A DNA stretch of 42,957 nucleotides from Fidelibacterota bacterium (GCA_016782645.1 JADHYC010000016.1:1-42957); one strand, 5' to 3'. Positions 18,402 through 26,840 are shown, numbered from the stretch's first letter. The notes: a model not told the origin generated them from the sequence alone. Translations and numbers: made by a program.

Positions 18402-19811
18402 TCATTTCTTCACTGCTGAAATAATTTCTTTATAAATCTTACTTCCTTCTTTCAAAGTACGCTGTTGTGTTTTATAATTTACATGATACAAACCAAACCG
18501 CTTATCGAATCCTTCTGCCCATTCAAAATTATCCATAAGCGACCAATAAAAATAACCTCGGACATCAATCCCATCAGCAATTGCTTCATTAGCAGCATCA
18601 ATATGATCCAAAATATACTTTTCACGCAAATCATTGGCGTCATTTGCAAGACCATTCTCGGTTATATAAATGGGTACTCCTAAAACGTTTAACATTTTAA
18701 TAGCATGATATAAACCCTGAGGATACACAGCCCATCCCATATCAGTTTCGGGAAGTTTTTTATCTGGAAATATTTTGAACTTTTGTTCTGATCTCAAATC
18801 AAGTTTACAGAGATTTTGCGTATAATAATTCAATCCAACCCAGTCTAACGTATTTTCCAGACGAGGGTAATTCTCCTCATAAGAAACGATACCCGGCATT
18901 TTAAAAATAAATTTACCCGTTTGAATTGCCTCAAGAGTGGATTGATTAAATGTTCTATCAATTATTTTACATACATACCAGTCCGGAACGAACCATCTTC
19001 TTGCGGGATCAAATATTTCAATACTTTTTATAATTCCTACTCTACATGGAACTCCATCACCATCGGCATCAAATCTATCAATATCATGAAGAGCGTGAAA
19101 AGCCTCCGCATGTGCTTTAAGAATATTGAAAAATACACGTGCAGCAAGAGAAACATCTCTCTTTCCCGGAGGAAATATACCATTTAACCATCCAAGAGTA
19201 GAATAAACAGTGGGTTCATTTATAGTTCCCCAATAATCAACCCAGTGACCTAAAGTCTCACCTACTTTGTAAACATATTCAGTGAAATATTGAATCGTAT
19301 CCGGATTCTCAAAACCACCTTTATTCCATATCCATATCGGATTAGTAAAATGGTGAAGAGTCACAAATGGAACAATTTTTTCCTGTTTCAGAGTTTCGCA
19401 TACTTCCTGATAATGTTCGAGTGCTGACTTGTCCCATTTCCCAGGCTCAGGCTCGATCTTACTCCATTCTAAAGAAAATCGAAAAGCATTACATCCCAGG
19501 TCCTTTAACAGCTTGAAATCTTCTTTATAACGATTCCAATGATCAGATGCTTTACCTACTCTCTGTCCATCTTTAATTCTCGGCATCCCATTTTCATTAT
19601 ACGCAGTCTCCCATAACACCCAGTCGTTATTAGTACATCCACCTTCTACCTGGTGTGCAGACGTTGCAGATCCCCATAGAAAATTAGAAGGAAACTTGAA
19701 CCTGTCTATTGAGATATTTTCAACACTCCATTTAACTTTTGTACTTCTATAATTACACCAAAAAGTGATGATAATTAAAAAAAGTATTAAAACAACTAAA
19801 AGGTTAACCAA
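18402..19811 (-). CDS. Membrane-anchored glycoside hydrolase family 1 (beta-glucosidase-like)
   Basis: Retaining beta-glycosidase of 469 residues. The acid/base Glu199 (WGTINEPTVY) and nucleophile Glu385 (IYITENGLAND) are both present, as are NFLWGSATSAHQVEGG and FYWSLMDNFEWAEGFDKRFG. A hydrophobic helix at residues 3-18 precedes the catalytic domain, so the enzyme is probably anchored in the inner membrane and faces the periplasm; most bacterial GH1 enzymes are cytosolic. Residues 248-253 read DADGDG, a calcium-loop-like insertion. The only usable start is TTG at 19811 with a weak SD; no other start codon precedes the domain. Substrate specificity cannot be told. Confidence 0.92.
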   Translation of the reverse strand: MVNLLVVLILFLIIITFWCNYRSTKVKWSVENISIDRFKFPSNFLWGSATSAHQVEGGCTNNDWVLWETAYNENGMPRIKDGQRVGKASDHWNRYKEDFKLLKDLGCNAFRFSLEWSKIEPEPGKWDKSALEHYQEVCETLKQEKIVPFVTLHHFTNPIWIWNKGGFENPDTIQYFTEYVYKVGETLGHWVDYWGTINEPTVYSTLGWLNGIFPPGKRDVSLAARVFFNILKAHAEAFHALHDIDRFDADGDGVPCRVGIIKSIEIFDPARRWFVPDWYVCKIIDRTFNQSTLEAIQTGKFIFKMPGIVSYEENYPRLENTLDWVGLNYYTQNLCKLDLRSEQKFKIFPDKKLPETDMGWAVYPQGLYHAIKMLNVLGVPIYITENGLANDANDLREKYILDHIDAANEAIADGIDVRGYFYWSLMDNFEWAEGFDKRFGLYHVNYKTQQRTLKEGSKIYKEIISAVKK

Positions 19812-20062
19812 GCTTATTTTTCTTTGTGTTTAACAATTATATAGAGAATATTTTGATTGTAAATTTATTGTATTTCCATATTTTACATTAGTAAAAATAA
19901 TCGCTTTTCTCGTCTAAACTATCCAAAGTTAAAATATTAAAGTTTGTAACAAAGGGCAAGTAAAACTGGTTATGTCAATTTATAATTTTATAACTTTAAA
20001 AACATAGATTTTTTTCTAATCTCCTATTTATTCGGCTCATTATTTTTCAATCTCTTACTGAA

Positions 20063-21187
20063 TCACATATCCGGCGAAATTATAACTCTAGGAGCTTCAG
20101 AACCACCTATTTTAATTAACTCTTCCATAGGATTCTCTCTCAGTCGTAAAAATTTAAAGCCCAGGAAATAAGGCTTCATAGAAAGTAATTGTTTTTCTTT
20201 CCTAAACAACCGCAAAGATTTAGTTCTACTCAATTTGGCGTTATATTCTTCTATCCTTTTATTCCTTTTCTCAATCTTTTTATTATATTCCTGTCGTTGC
20301 TTATTATATTTATCTGCATCACGATATAAATCCATAATCGGATATTCTTTAACTTCTGGATAAGTGGAATGAATAAAATTAACCGTTCCATCATTACTAA
20401 TACTAATCAAACCTACATGCCCAACCCACTTCCCACTTGTATCCCCACGAACGATATTAACAAAATCTCCGGTATGCAACTTACTTACTACTTCAGGAAG
20501 CAATTCATATGGAATATAAGACCACTCTAATGTATCAACAGGAATATCCTGTCCAACTCTCCACTTTTTGAAAAACTTTGCTTTATCTATTATCATAGTA
20601 TCTTTCACCGCTTTTCCTTCAGCAAGTTTCTCGGTAATATCCTCTACCAGCCACGAATTGTTTCTATCCCAATCATAAACCGTATAATGATTGCGAGTAA
20701 GTAATCCAATTTCTCCATTTTTATATCGAATTCTCTGCAACAGCGCCATGAAACTACGCCAATCATGAGATAATGCCATGGCATAAACATGTTCGCAAAA
20801 AACCACACAATCGCTCTTTTTAATCGAATACAAAGGCTGATAATCATAAATCTCAAATGGAAATTCACCAAGTAAATATATTTTATAAGGTTGTCCTAAA
20901 AATTTACGTGCAATGTGCTGAATACGCTTATGAAGATTTGGCTCAACTTCACAAAAGTAGGATAAATATTTATCTATTTCTTTCTCATTAAATTTATAAA
21001 GCTGAACTGTTTTCATTCTTTTCAAATCTTTTAATTCTATTCCCTTATGCCTTGCTATTTCTAAATCATATTCTGTTAATTCAATTCCTCTTATTCCTGG
21101 TCTTATAATTGAACAACTCTCAAGAACTAAAAAACATAAAAATATTAAAAAGTGTATTTTATTACAGATATTCTTATCAGACATCAT
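20063..21187 (-). CDS. DUF1460 (N-acetylmuramoyl-L-alanine amidase-like) lipoprotein
   Basis: Probable cell-wall amidase of the DUF1460 family, related to NlpC/P60 cysteine peptidases. It has 374 residues. The signal peptide ends in lipobox LESC with Cys25, so it should be a lipoprotein. The likely nucleophile is Cys127 (SDCVVFCEHV) and the likely histidine His257 (GKWVGHVGLI), followed by NFIHSTYPEV. NHYTVYDWDRNN also fits the family. A charged, lysine-glutamate-rich stretch at about 290-325 looks like a coiled-coil insertion. GGAG six bases before ATG 21187 fixes the start. The neighbourhood (murQ, anmK) supports peptidoglycan turnover. Family assignment is by motif, without a search. Confidence 0.75.
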   Translation of the reverse strand: MMSDKNICNKIHFLIFLCFLVLESCSIIRPGIRGIELTEYDLEIARHKGIELKDLKRMKTVQLYKFNEKEIDKYLSYFCEVEPNLHKRIQHIARKFLGQPYKIYLLGEFPFEIYDYQPLYSIKKSDCVVFCEHVYAMALSHDWRSFMALLQRIRYKNGEIGLLTRNHYTVYDWDRNNSWLVEDITEKLAEGKAVKDTMIIDKAKFFKKWRVGQDIPVDTLEWSYIPYELLPEVVSKLHTGDFVNIVRGDTSGKWVGHVGLISISNDGTVNFIHSTYPEVKEYPIMDLYRDADKYNKQRQEYNKKIEKRNKRIEEYNAKLSRTKSLRLFRKEKQLLSMKPYFLGFKFLRLRENPMEELIKIGGSEAPRVIISPDM

Positions 21188-21397
21188 TTTTTACTCCATA
21201 AAAAACTCAATTCATATCTTTTACCAAAAGGTAAAAACCTTTGAAATATAGCGCTTTTTTCAAGAATATTTGAAACTTTAACATTGTCAAAAAGTATTAC
21301 AACCAATAGTTTATTAAAAACAGGACAACTTTTTTAAGAAAACCAAGGTCTTAACAACTGAAATCTTTTTCTTTTTGAAACGCAATCTGGAGAAAAA

Positions 21398-24070
21398 ATG
21401 AAGGCTCTAAAAATATTAGTTCTCATTTTCATCATATTCACAGTTACACTTGGAAAATCAAAAGGGCTTGCTTATTTATCTGCAATTGATGAAAAAGTCA
21501 TTACAGCAGTTAGAAAGAATGCTGGTTCCATACATATCGATGGTAATATTTCCGAAGAAATCTGGAAATCAGCTCCAGAAGGCAATGGCTTTATTCAACG
21601 CAATCCAGATGAAGGTAAACCTGCTACTGAACCAACTAAATTTCGAGTGCTATACGACAACCGTAATCTGTATGTATGCGTTCATGCTATTGATTCAGAA
21701 CCCGAAAAAATAAAAGGCATCTTAACTCGAAAAGACCAATATTCACCATCAGACTGGATAAAAATATCTATTGATAGCTACAATGATAATAGAACAGCTT
21801 TTGAATTTGGACTAAATCCTCTTGGAGTAAAGTGTGACCTTCTGCGCTTTGATGACGTAAATGAGGATGACAGCTGGGATCCTATATGGTATGGCGCAGC
21901 TCATATTGATTCAACCGGCTGGATGGCGGAATTTAAAATTCCACTTAAGGAACTACGCTTCTCTGAAGGTAAAAACCAAATATGGGGATTTCAGATTTAC
22001 CGCCATATTTCCAGGAAGAATGAAGACCTTTACTGGACATACTGGCCAAAAGAGGAATCAGGATGGGTCTCTCAGTATGGGAAAATCCAGGGTATATCAT
22101 CTGTACCAAGGCAAAAAAGAATTTACGTTACTCCATATACAAATGGATTTTCTACGATTTCAAAAAATTTAGTTAATGATGTACATCCAGAAAAATATGA
22201 CTTATCATCCAAATTGGGTGCAGATATCAAATACGGAATTACAAACAATTTAACATTTGATCTTGCACTCAACCCCGATTTTGGACAAGTAGAAGCCGAT
22301 CCGGGAGATTTAAACCTCACCGCTTTTGAAACATACTTTCCCGAAAAACGCCCATTCTTCATTGAAGGTAGAAATATTTTTAACTTTAATCTCGGTATTG
22401 GTGACGGTGATTTATCCCAAAATTCTCTATTTTATTCCAGACGGATCGGTCGCACTCCCCAAAGAAATTTAAATTGGGAAGTTGAGGACGATACGACATG
22501 GGTTAATCAGCCAACAATGACTACAATTTTAGGTGCAGGAAAAATTACAGGCAAAACTGAAAATGGTTGGTCTATTGGAATTCTAAATGCCTTAACTAAA
22601 GAGGAACATGGAAAATTCCTCTATAAATCAAAGAGCAGTAATAATGAACTTATTGAGCCTTTGACTAACTATTCTGTTGCTCGACTCCAGAAAGATTTCC
22701 GAAACGGGCAGACAACTCTCGGTGGTATCTTTACATCTACTTTAAGAAATATTAAAGATGAAGATCTTGAATTTTTAAGAGATTGTGCTATAACTGGAGG
22801 AGTTGATTTCAGTCACCTATTCTGGGATAGACACTATATGATTGATGCTGCATTTGCTTTCTCTAACGTTCACGGGAGTAAAGAAGCAATTCACCTAACT
22901 CAAGAAAGTTCAATGCGGTATTTTCAGCGTCCTGATGCAAATCATGTTTCTCTAGATACAAACCGAACCTCACTTACCGGATTTTCAAACAAATTAGCAT
23001 TTGGCAAAATTGCCGGCGGTAATTGGCGTTGGGTAATAGGTTTCATGGGTTCAAGCCCTGAATTTGAGATTAACGACCTGGGTTACATGCGAAACGTCGA
23101 TCAGTTAATAGAATTTATATGGGTTGCCTATAGGGAACATGAGCCAGGTAAAATATTTCGTCGCTATCAAATCAATTTTAACCAATGGTCAGCATGGAAC
23201 TATGAAAAGATAAAACTCAGTACAGGTGGGAACTTCAATGGATTTGCACAGTTTTTGAATTACTGGAGTGTTTTCTCAGGTGCAAACATTCAACTACCCG
23301 GAATTTCTACAGGGGCACTTCGAGGAGGTCCATCAATTAAAACAACAAAAGGGTGTAACTTCTGGGGAGGTATTGATACTGATAGCCGTAAAATTATACA
23401 CTGCGGATTTCATTTAAATGGATCATATGATGAAGATGGCTCAAATAGGTTATCATTTTCCCCCTTCATATCATTCAGACCTACAGAAAGTGTAAAATTA
23501 TTACTTAGCCCTAACTTTAATAAGACATTCGATTGGTGGTCATGGGTAGAATGTATAGAGGATAACAATTATCAAAATCATTATATCTTTGCCGAATTAA
23601 CTCAGAAACTTATTTCTATGACAATTAGACTTGACTATACTTTAACTCCTAATCTATCAATTCAATTCTACGGTGAACCTTTCCTTACTGCAGGCATTTA
23701 TGACAACTATAAAGAGGTTGTAGATCAGTACCGACTTTCTGATGATTATCGTAAGCGATTTCGTAATTATGAATCAGATGAACTCACATATTTTGAAGAT
23801 GATGAGGACTACGGTGTTGATTATAATGGAGATGGCGATTTTGATTATTTCTTTGGCAAGTGTGATTTCAACTTCAAGCAATTCAAGTCGAATTTAGTTA
23901 TCCGTTGGGAATATCTTCCAGGCTCTATACTCTACCTTGTCTGGGCGCAAGGTTTCAATCACTGGACTTCAAATGGTCAGTTCAATATAAGAAATGATTT
24001 GGAAAACCTATTTCAATCTAATCCTGAAAATGTCTTTATGCTAAAATTAAGTTATCTACTAGATATTTAG
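21398..24070 (+). CDS. DUF5916 outer-membrane beta-barrel protein with N-terminal CBM9-like domain
   Basis: Exported protein of 890 residues. After a signal peptide (about 1-22) comes a CBM9-like sugar-binding domain (about 35-230, IHIDGNISEEIWKSA onward), then a long barrel with the family hallmark NPDFGQVEADP and FPEKRPFFIEG. The last residues, NVFMLKLSYLLDI, look like a terminal barrel strand. DUF5916 proteins are common in Bacteroidetes and relatives; substrate and function are unknown. Residues 808-816 read DYNGDGDFD, an EF-hand-like acidic loop. ATG 21398 follows GGAG. It diverges from the DUF1460 lipoprotein across 210 bases that must hold both promoters, and a strong terminator follows. 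Confidence 0.9.
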   Translation: MKALKILVLIFIIFTVTLGKSKGLAYLSAIDEKVITAVRKNAGSIHIDGNISEEIWKSAPEGNGFIQRNPDEGKPATEPTKFRVLYDNRNLYVCVHAIDSEPEKIKGILTRKDQYSPSDWIKISIDSYNDNRTAFEFGLNPLGVKCDLLRFDDVNEDDSWDPIWYGAAHIDSTGWMAEFKIPLKELRFSEGKNQIWGFQIYRHISRKNEDLYWTYWPKEESGWVSQYGKIQGISSVPRQKRIYVTPYTNGFSTISKNLVNDVHPEKYDLSSKLGADIKYGITNNLTFDLALNPDFGQVEADPGDLNLTAFETYFPEKRPFFIEGRNIFNFNLGIGDGDLSQNSLFYSRRIGRTPQRNLNWEVEDDTTWVNQPTMTTILGAGKITGKTENGWSIGILNALTKEEHGKFLYKSKSSNNELIEPLTNYSVARLQKDFRNGQTTLGGIFTSTLRNIKDEDLEFLRDCAITGGVDFSHLFWDRHYMIDAAFAFSNVHGSKEAIHLTQESSMRYFQRPDANHVSLDTNRTSLTGFSNKLAFGKIAGGNWRWVIGFMGSSPEFEINDLGYMRNVDQLIEFIWVAYREHEPGKIFRRYQINFNQWSAWNYEKIKLSTGGNFNGFAQFLNYWSVFSGANIQLPGISTGALRGGPSIKTTKGCNFWGGIDTDSRKIIHCGFHLNGSYDEDGSNRLSFSPFISFRPTESVKLLLSPNFNKTFDWWSWVECIEDNNYQNHYIFAELTQKLISMTIRLDYTLTPNLSIQFYGEPFLTAGIYDNYKEVVDQYRLSDDYRKRFRNYESDELTYFEDDEDYGVDYNGDGDFDYFFGKCDFNFKQFKSNLVIRWEYLPGSILYLVWAQGFNHWTSNGQFNIRNDLENLFQSNPENVFMLKLSYLLDI

Positions 24071-24103
24071 ACGGTCAAGAGTTCATACCATAAATCCCTC
24101 CAC

Positions 24104-24135
24104 AAAGGTCTGTTTAATACAGACCTTTTCTATTT
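24104..24135 (+). terminator. Rho-independent terminator after the DUF5916 gene
   Basis: AAAGGTCTG (24104-24112) pairs perfectly over nine bases with CAGACCTTT (24120-24128) around a seven-base loop. A T-rich tail TTCTATTT follows. It begins 34 bases after the stop codon. Confidence 0.87.
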
Positions 24136-24258
24136 GGAGTTCTATGAAAATATATTCACCAGTCATTTGGAACCTGAGTGACTATTTATTGTAATGGAAA
24201 ATTTTCTTTTAAATTCTTGAGTCCACTTAAGAAATAAAAATATTGGCATTTTCAAGCA

Positions 24259-24275
24259 ATTTACTTGAAGTAAAT
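24259..24275. promoter_or_regulatory. Perfect palindrome, possible operator before the PIN remnant
   Basis: ATTTACTT-G-AAGTAAAT is a perfect inverted repeat with a one-base centre. It overlaps a second one, TTCAAG (24251-24256) with CTTGAA (24264-24269). Such sites are typical operators of toxin-antitoxin promoters. It lies 45 bases before the PIN fragment, so it may be the leftover operator of a lost module. No bound regulator is known. Confidence 0.35.
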
Positions 24276-24307
24276 ACAATAAAAAAATTAGCATTTATTA
24301 ACGTTAA

Positions 24308-24502
24308 CTCGCGGAACCTATGTCATTAGAATCAAGCATTTGTGTTGATCCTGATGATGATAAATTTATAGCCTGCGCACTTGGAGGTAAATGTAATGTG
24401 ATTATCAGTGGTGATAAGCATCTTCTTAATATATCTCGTTATAAGGACGTTGATATGATAAAACCAAGAGAATTTGTAGAAAATTATTCGAACTCAGATT
24501 AA
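24308..24502 (+). pseudogene. Truncated PIN-domain toxin (VapC-like, COG1569 type), C-terminal remnant
   Basis: Only the last third of a PIN-domain ribonuclease remains, about 64 residues counting from after the TAA at 24305-24307. DPDDDKFIACALGG and IISGDKHLL are the conserved C-terminal acidic motifs of COG1569 PIN toxins, and KPREFVEN matches their usual ending. The N-terminal part with the first catalytic aspartate is absent: an in-frame stop precedes it and the upstream sequence shows no PIN motif or antitoxin. The ATG at 24320 has no SD sequence, so the fragment is probably dead. It marks old mobile or accessory DNA. Confidence 0.7.
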
Positions 24503-24559
24503 ACACTATAAAAAAATTAAAATATAGGCTACTAACAATTCGTTCCACCTAACCCGTCG

Positions 24560-24576
24560 GCTGCCGGACAGGCAGC
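24560..24576. repeat. GC-rich palindrome (REP-like fragment)
   Basis: GCTGCC and GGCAGC are perfect six-base arms around GGACA. The patch is clearly richer in G+C than its surroundings and resembles the short CTGCC/GGCAG palindromes scattered through Bacteroidetes-type genomes. Only one copy is in the window, so the repeat status rests on recollection of the motif. Confidence 0.45.
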
Positions 24577-24793
24577 AAGAGTTGTTCAATGAATGTGATC
24601 TACTGTGTGACCTTTAATTTTTCAATATTTCGTAAATTATTTTTAATTATAATTCGTAAATCCAATCGAGTCTGTGGCGAAGTATAATTCAACGCATTTC
24701 CAAAGAACTTATCATATCGTTAATATATATTTCGCATCAGGTAAGAGTATCCTCCTTTAAAATTTGGATTTATGCTATCACATCTAATAAATT

Positions 24794-24817
24794 TGTCTCG
24801 AAGAGACTCCCTTGGGG
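24794..24817 (+). repeat. Dispersed hairpin repeat, copy 2
   Basis: TGTCTCGAAGAGAC followed by TCCCTTGGGG, matching copy 1 (15124-15147) at 22 of 24 bases. Here it is framed by TATCACA and TGTGATA arms (24776-24782, 24829-24835), so the transcript could fold as one larger hairpin just before the EamA gene. Confidence 0.7.
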
Positions 24818-24852
24818 AAAGTTTAAATTGTGATATTAAAATAGGATAAATA

Positions 24853-25713
24853 ATGTGGTATTTAATAACTCTCATTTCCGGATTTTCTTTTACTACTGCT
24901 GATGCATTTTCTAAAAAGGAGTCAAAACGCACTTCTGCTATTATTCTTGCCTGGGTCAGGGAAGCCTATGCACTTCCCTTTCTCTTACCCCTTCTACTTT
25001 TCATTAAAATACCTGAATTGGATCAAACATTCTGGATAGCAATTGCTATATGCGTTGTAATGGACTTGATAACGACATTCCTATATATGAAAGCCATCCA
25101 GATCGCCCCCCTGTCTTTAACAATACCTTATCTGGGACTGACTCCTCTCTTCCTACTTATCATCCCGACTATTATTCTTGGAGAGACACTCTCCTTTCTT
25201 GGAATTATAGGCGTTATTCTAATTTCTACTGGAACTTATGCACTCCAGCTGGATAGAGCAAAATATGGACTGTTTGAGCCTTGGTTGGCAATATTTAAGA
25301 ATCGCGGTTCTCTTTTTATGTTTCTTATCGCTATTTCGTATTCAATAACAGCAACAGTTGGCAAGATGGCTATTCAACATTCTTCAGCCCTCTTTATGAC
25401 CATAGTATATTTCTCACTGCTTGCAATAGGATTCACCCCTTTTGTTATAGCTTCAACTAATGGGAAAGTCAAACTACTGGTTAAACATCCATCAAGCTAT
25501 TTAAAAATTGGCTTTGTAATGGCTATTATGGCAGTAACACATTTCTCAGCTATTGGCATGATTCAGGTAGCTTATATGATCTCAATAAAAAGGTTGAGTC
25601 TTCTTTTTGCTATACTTTATGGCTGGTTATGGTTTAAGGAAAAAAATATAAAAGAACGCATTATTGGTGGATTAATTATTATTGCCGGGGCAACATGTAT
25701 CGCTTTCGCTTAA
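24853..25713 (+). CDS. EamA/DMT-family transporter
   Basis: Inner-membrane protein of 286 residues, almost wholly hydrophobic, with about nine to ten predicted transmembrane helices. It is arranged as the two repeated EamA halves of the drug/metabolite transporter superfamily. IPYLGLTPLFLLIIP and GETLSFLGIIGVILISTG in the first half, and KRLSLLFAILYGWLWFKE and IIGGLIIIAGA in the second, are typical. The ATG follows AGGAT. It stands alone, convergent with the CARF-like gene. Substrate is not predictable; relatives export amino acids, nucleotide sugars or small metabolites. Confidence 0.87.
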   Translation: MWYLITLISGFSFTTADAFSKKESKRTSAIILAWVREAYALPFLLPLLLFIKIPELDQTFWIAIAICVVMDLITTFLYMKAIQIAPLSLTIPYLGLTPLFLLIIPTIILGETLSFLGIIGVILISTGTYALQLDRAKYGLFEPWLAIFKNRGSLFMFLIAISYSITATVGKMAIQHSSALFMTIVYFSLLAIGFTPFVIASTNGKVKLLVKHPSSYLKIGFVMAIMAVTHFSAIGMIQVAYMISIKRLSLLFAILYGWLWFKEKNIKERIIGGLIIIAGATCIAFA

Positions 25714-25757
25714 TTTTTACAATTCCGAACCTGAGAATCAGTCTACTTGAAAAATAT

Positions 25758-26840
25758 TTATAAAGAAAAGTTACACAATCTTCTTCCATAAACGACCTCT
25801 AATCCACCGTCATGAACACGCTCAATAAAACCACGATGTGGACGGTGCGCCATAAAAATAAACCCTTTTGCATTCAGTAATTGTACAGTCGTTTGAACCG
25901 CCTTTAATTCAATGAAAGATTCTCTTGTAACAGGGTAAGAAAAACATTGAAATATATAGAAATTACATCCCTTCATCATAGAAATATCAATCATAGATTC
26001 AGCTCTAATACCCTCGGGAAATGTATCTCTGTTTAATCGGACATTTAACCGTACATCATCATATTGGCTTCTATGCACTCTAAGAAAAGCCAATTCACGC
26101 AGCCATCCTCCACTAAAAAGATATTCAGGTCCGTCTTTTGTAATTTCCAAAGTTTTTTGTCGATCAGTAACACCAAAACGGAAGCGCGTTTTATTATCAC
26201 TTGACTCATATATTATTGTAAAGCGGTGATAAGGATCGTCCATTCTCCACTGGATATTCTTTTTATTATCACCCATATCAATCCACTCTTCGCGGATTTT
26301 ATCAATGAACGGTATGACTCGTTCCATATTATTCCCAATAAAATAGGAAAGCGCACTCCGTTTGCCAATTTCCGGATCAAAGCGTGTCCCTGAGTCCATT
26401 TGCACACCCTGTAAAGCAATATATTCATTTACAGTCATAGTAAAATGAAATGTCTTATATTCGCCTGTTTTGATATTAATAATCCTCGAATGATTTGTAT
26501 CAATAAATGTGACCTCTTTATCAGCATTCTTGAATACTTCTGTAGCAAGAAGTGCATATAATTGTAATCCTCCGCTAACATCTAATAAAATGTCATGCTC
26601 CGGATAATCCTTTATTATCTGTTCACATTGCTGGACAAATTCATCAATTCCGTCTTTAATGATTTCACGACTCTCAAATGAAGCCGAAAGCTGACCAGAA
26701 ATAGCCGACTCAATCTGGAAAACAACTTTTCGTTGATTGCTTGTTCGTAACCAAACAATCACATCTGGCTTCTTTAAAACTGCACCTAAATATCCTTTTA
26801 TTGGCGAATTATCGACAAGACAAACCTCAAGCAACGGCAT
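25758..26840 (-). CDS. Orphan CARF-restriction-endonuclease-like protein (Card1/Can2, DUF1887-like), degenerate active site
   Basis: Protein of 360 residues, the length of Card1-type CRISPR ancillary nucleases. Residues 1-140 look like a CARF (cyclic-oligoadenylate-binding) Rossmann domain: DILLDVSGGLQLYALLATE (83-101) matches the family's LNLTGGTKLMAL segment, though the TK pair is LQ. Residues 240-350 resemble the nuclease domain: SGGWLREL (243-250), DVRLNV (262-267), then MIDISMM with Asp285. Where the family has the catalytic E-C-K, this protein has Gln298-Cys299-Phe300, so cleavage is probably lost. GGAG seven bases before ATG 26840 supports the start. No CRISPR array or cas gene is in the window. 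Homology is by motif and order only. Confidence 0.6.
   Translation of the reverse strand: MPLLEVCLVDNSPIKGYLGAVLKKPDVIVWLRTSNQRKVVFQIESAISGQLSASFESREIIKDGIDEFVQQCEQIIKDYPEHDILLDVSGGLQLYALLATEVFKNADKEVTFIDTNHSRIINIKTGEYKTFHFTMTVNEYIALQGVQMDSGTRFDPEIGKRSALSYFIGNNMERVIPFIDKIREEWIDMGDNKKNIQWRMDDPYHRFTIIYESSDNKTRFRFGVTDRQKTLEITKDGPEYLFSGGWLRELAFLRVHRSQYDDVRLNVRLNRDTFPEGIRAESMIDISMMKGCNFYIFQCFSYPVTRESFIELKAVQTTVQLLNAKGFIFMAHRPHRGFIERVHDGGLEVVYGRRLCNFSL

Larger units (their letters stand above)
24503..24852. other. 350-base intergenic region with repeat debris
   Basis: No intact gene is visible. It holds a GC-rich palindrome at 24560-24576, a possible broken minus-strand small ORF at 24600-24737 behind CCTCCTTT (24751-24758, an SD sequence on the minus strand), copy 2 of the hairpin repeat at 24794-24817, and flanking arms TATCACA (24776-24782) and TGTGATA (24829-24835). 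The promoter of the EamA gene must lie at its right end. Confidence 0.6.

Noticed and set aside
21284..21312. TTGTCA with TAGTTT at 17 bases upstream of the DUF5916 gene
   Set aside because: The -10 match is only three of six; in such AT-rich DNA this is not evidence enough.
24144..24194. 16-codon micro-ORF (MKIYSPVIWNLSDYLL) with GGAG upstream, just after the terminator
   Set aside because: Too short, no known relative, and short ORFs with an SD are expected by chance in AT-rich DNA.
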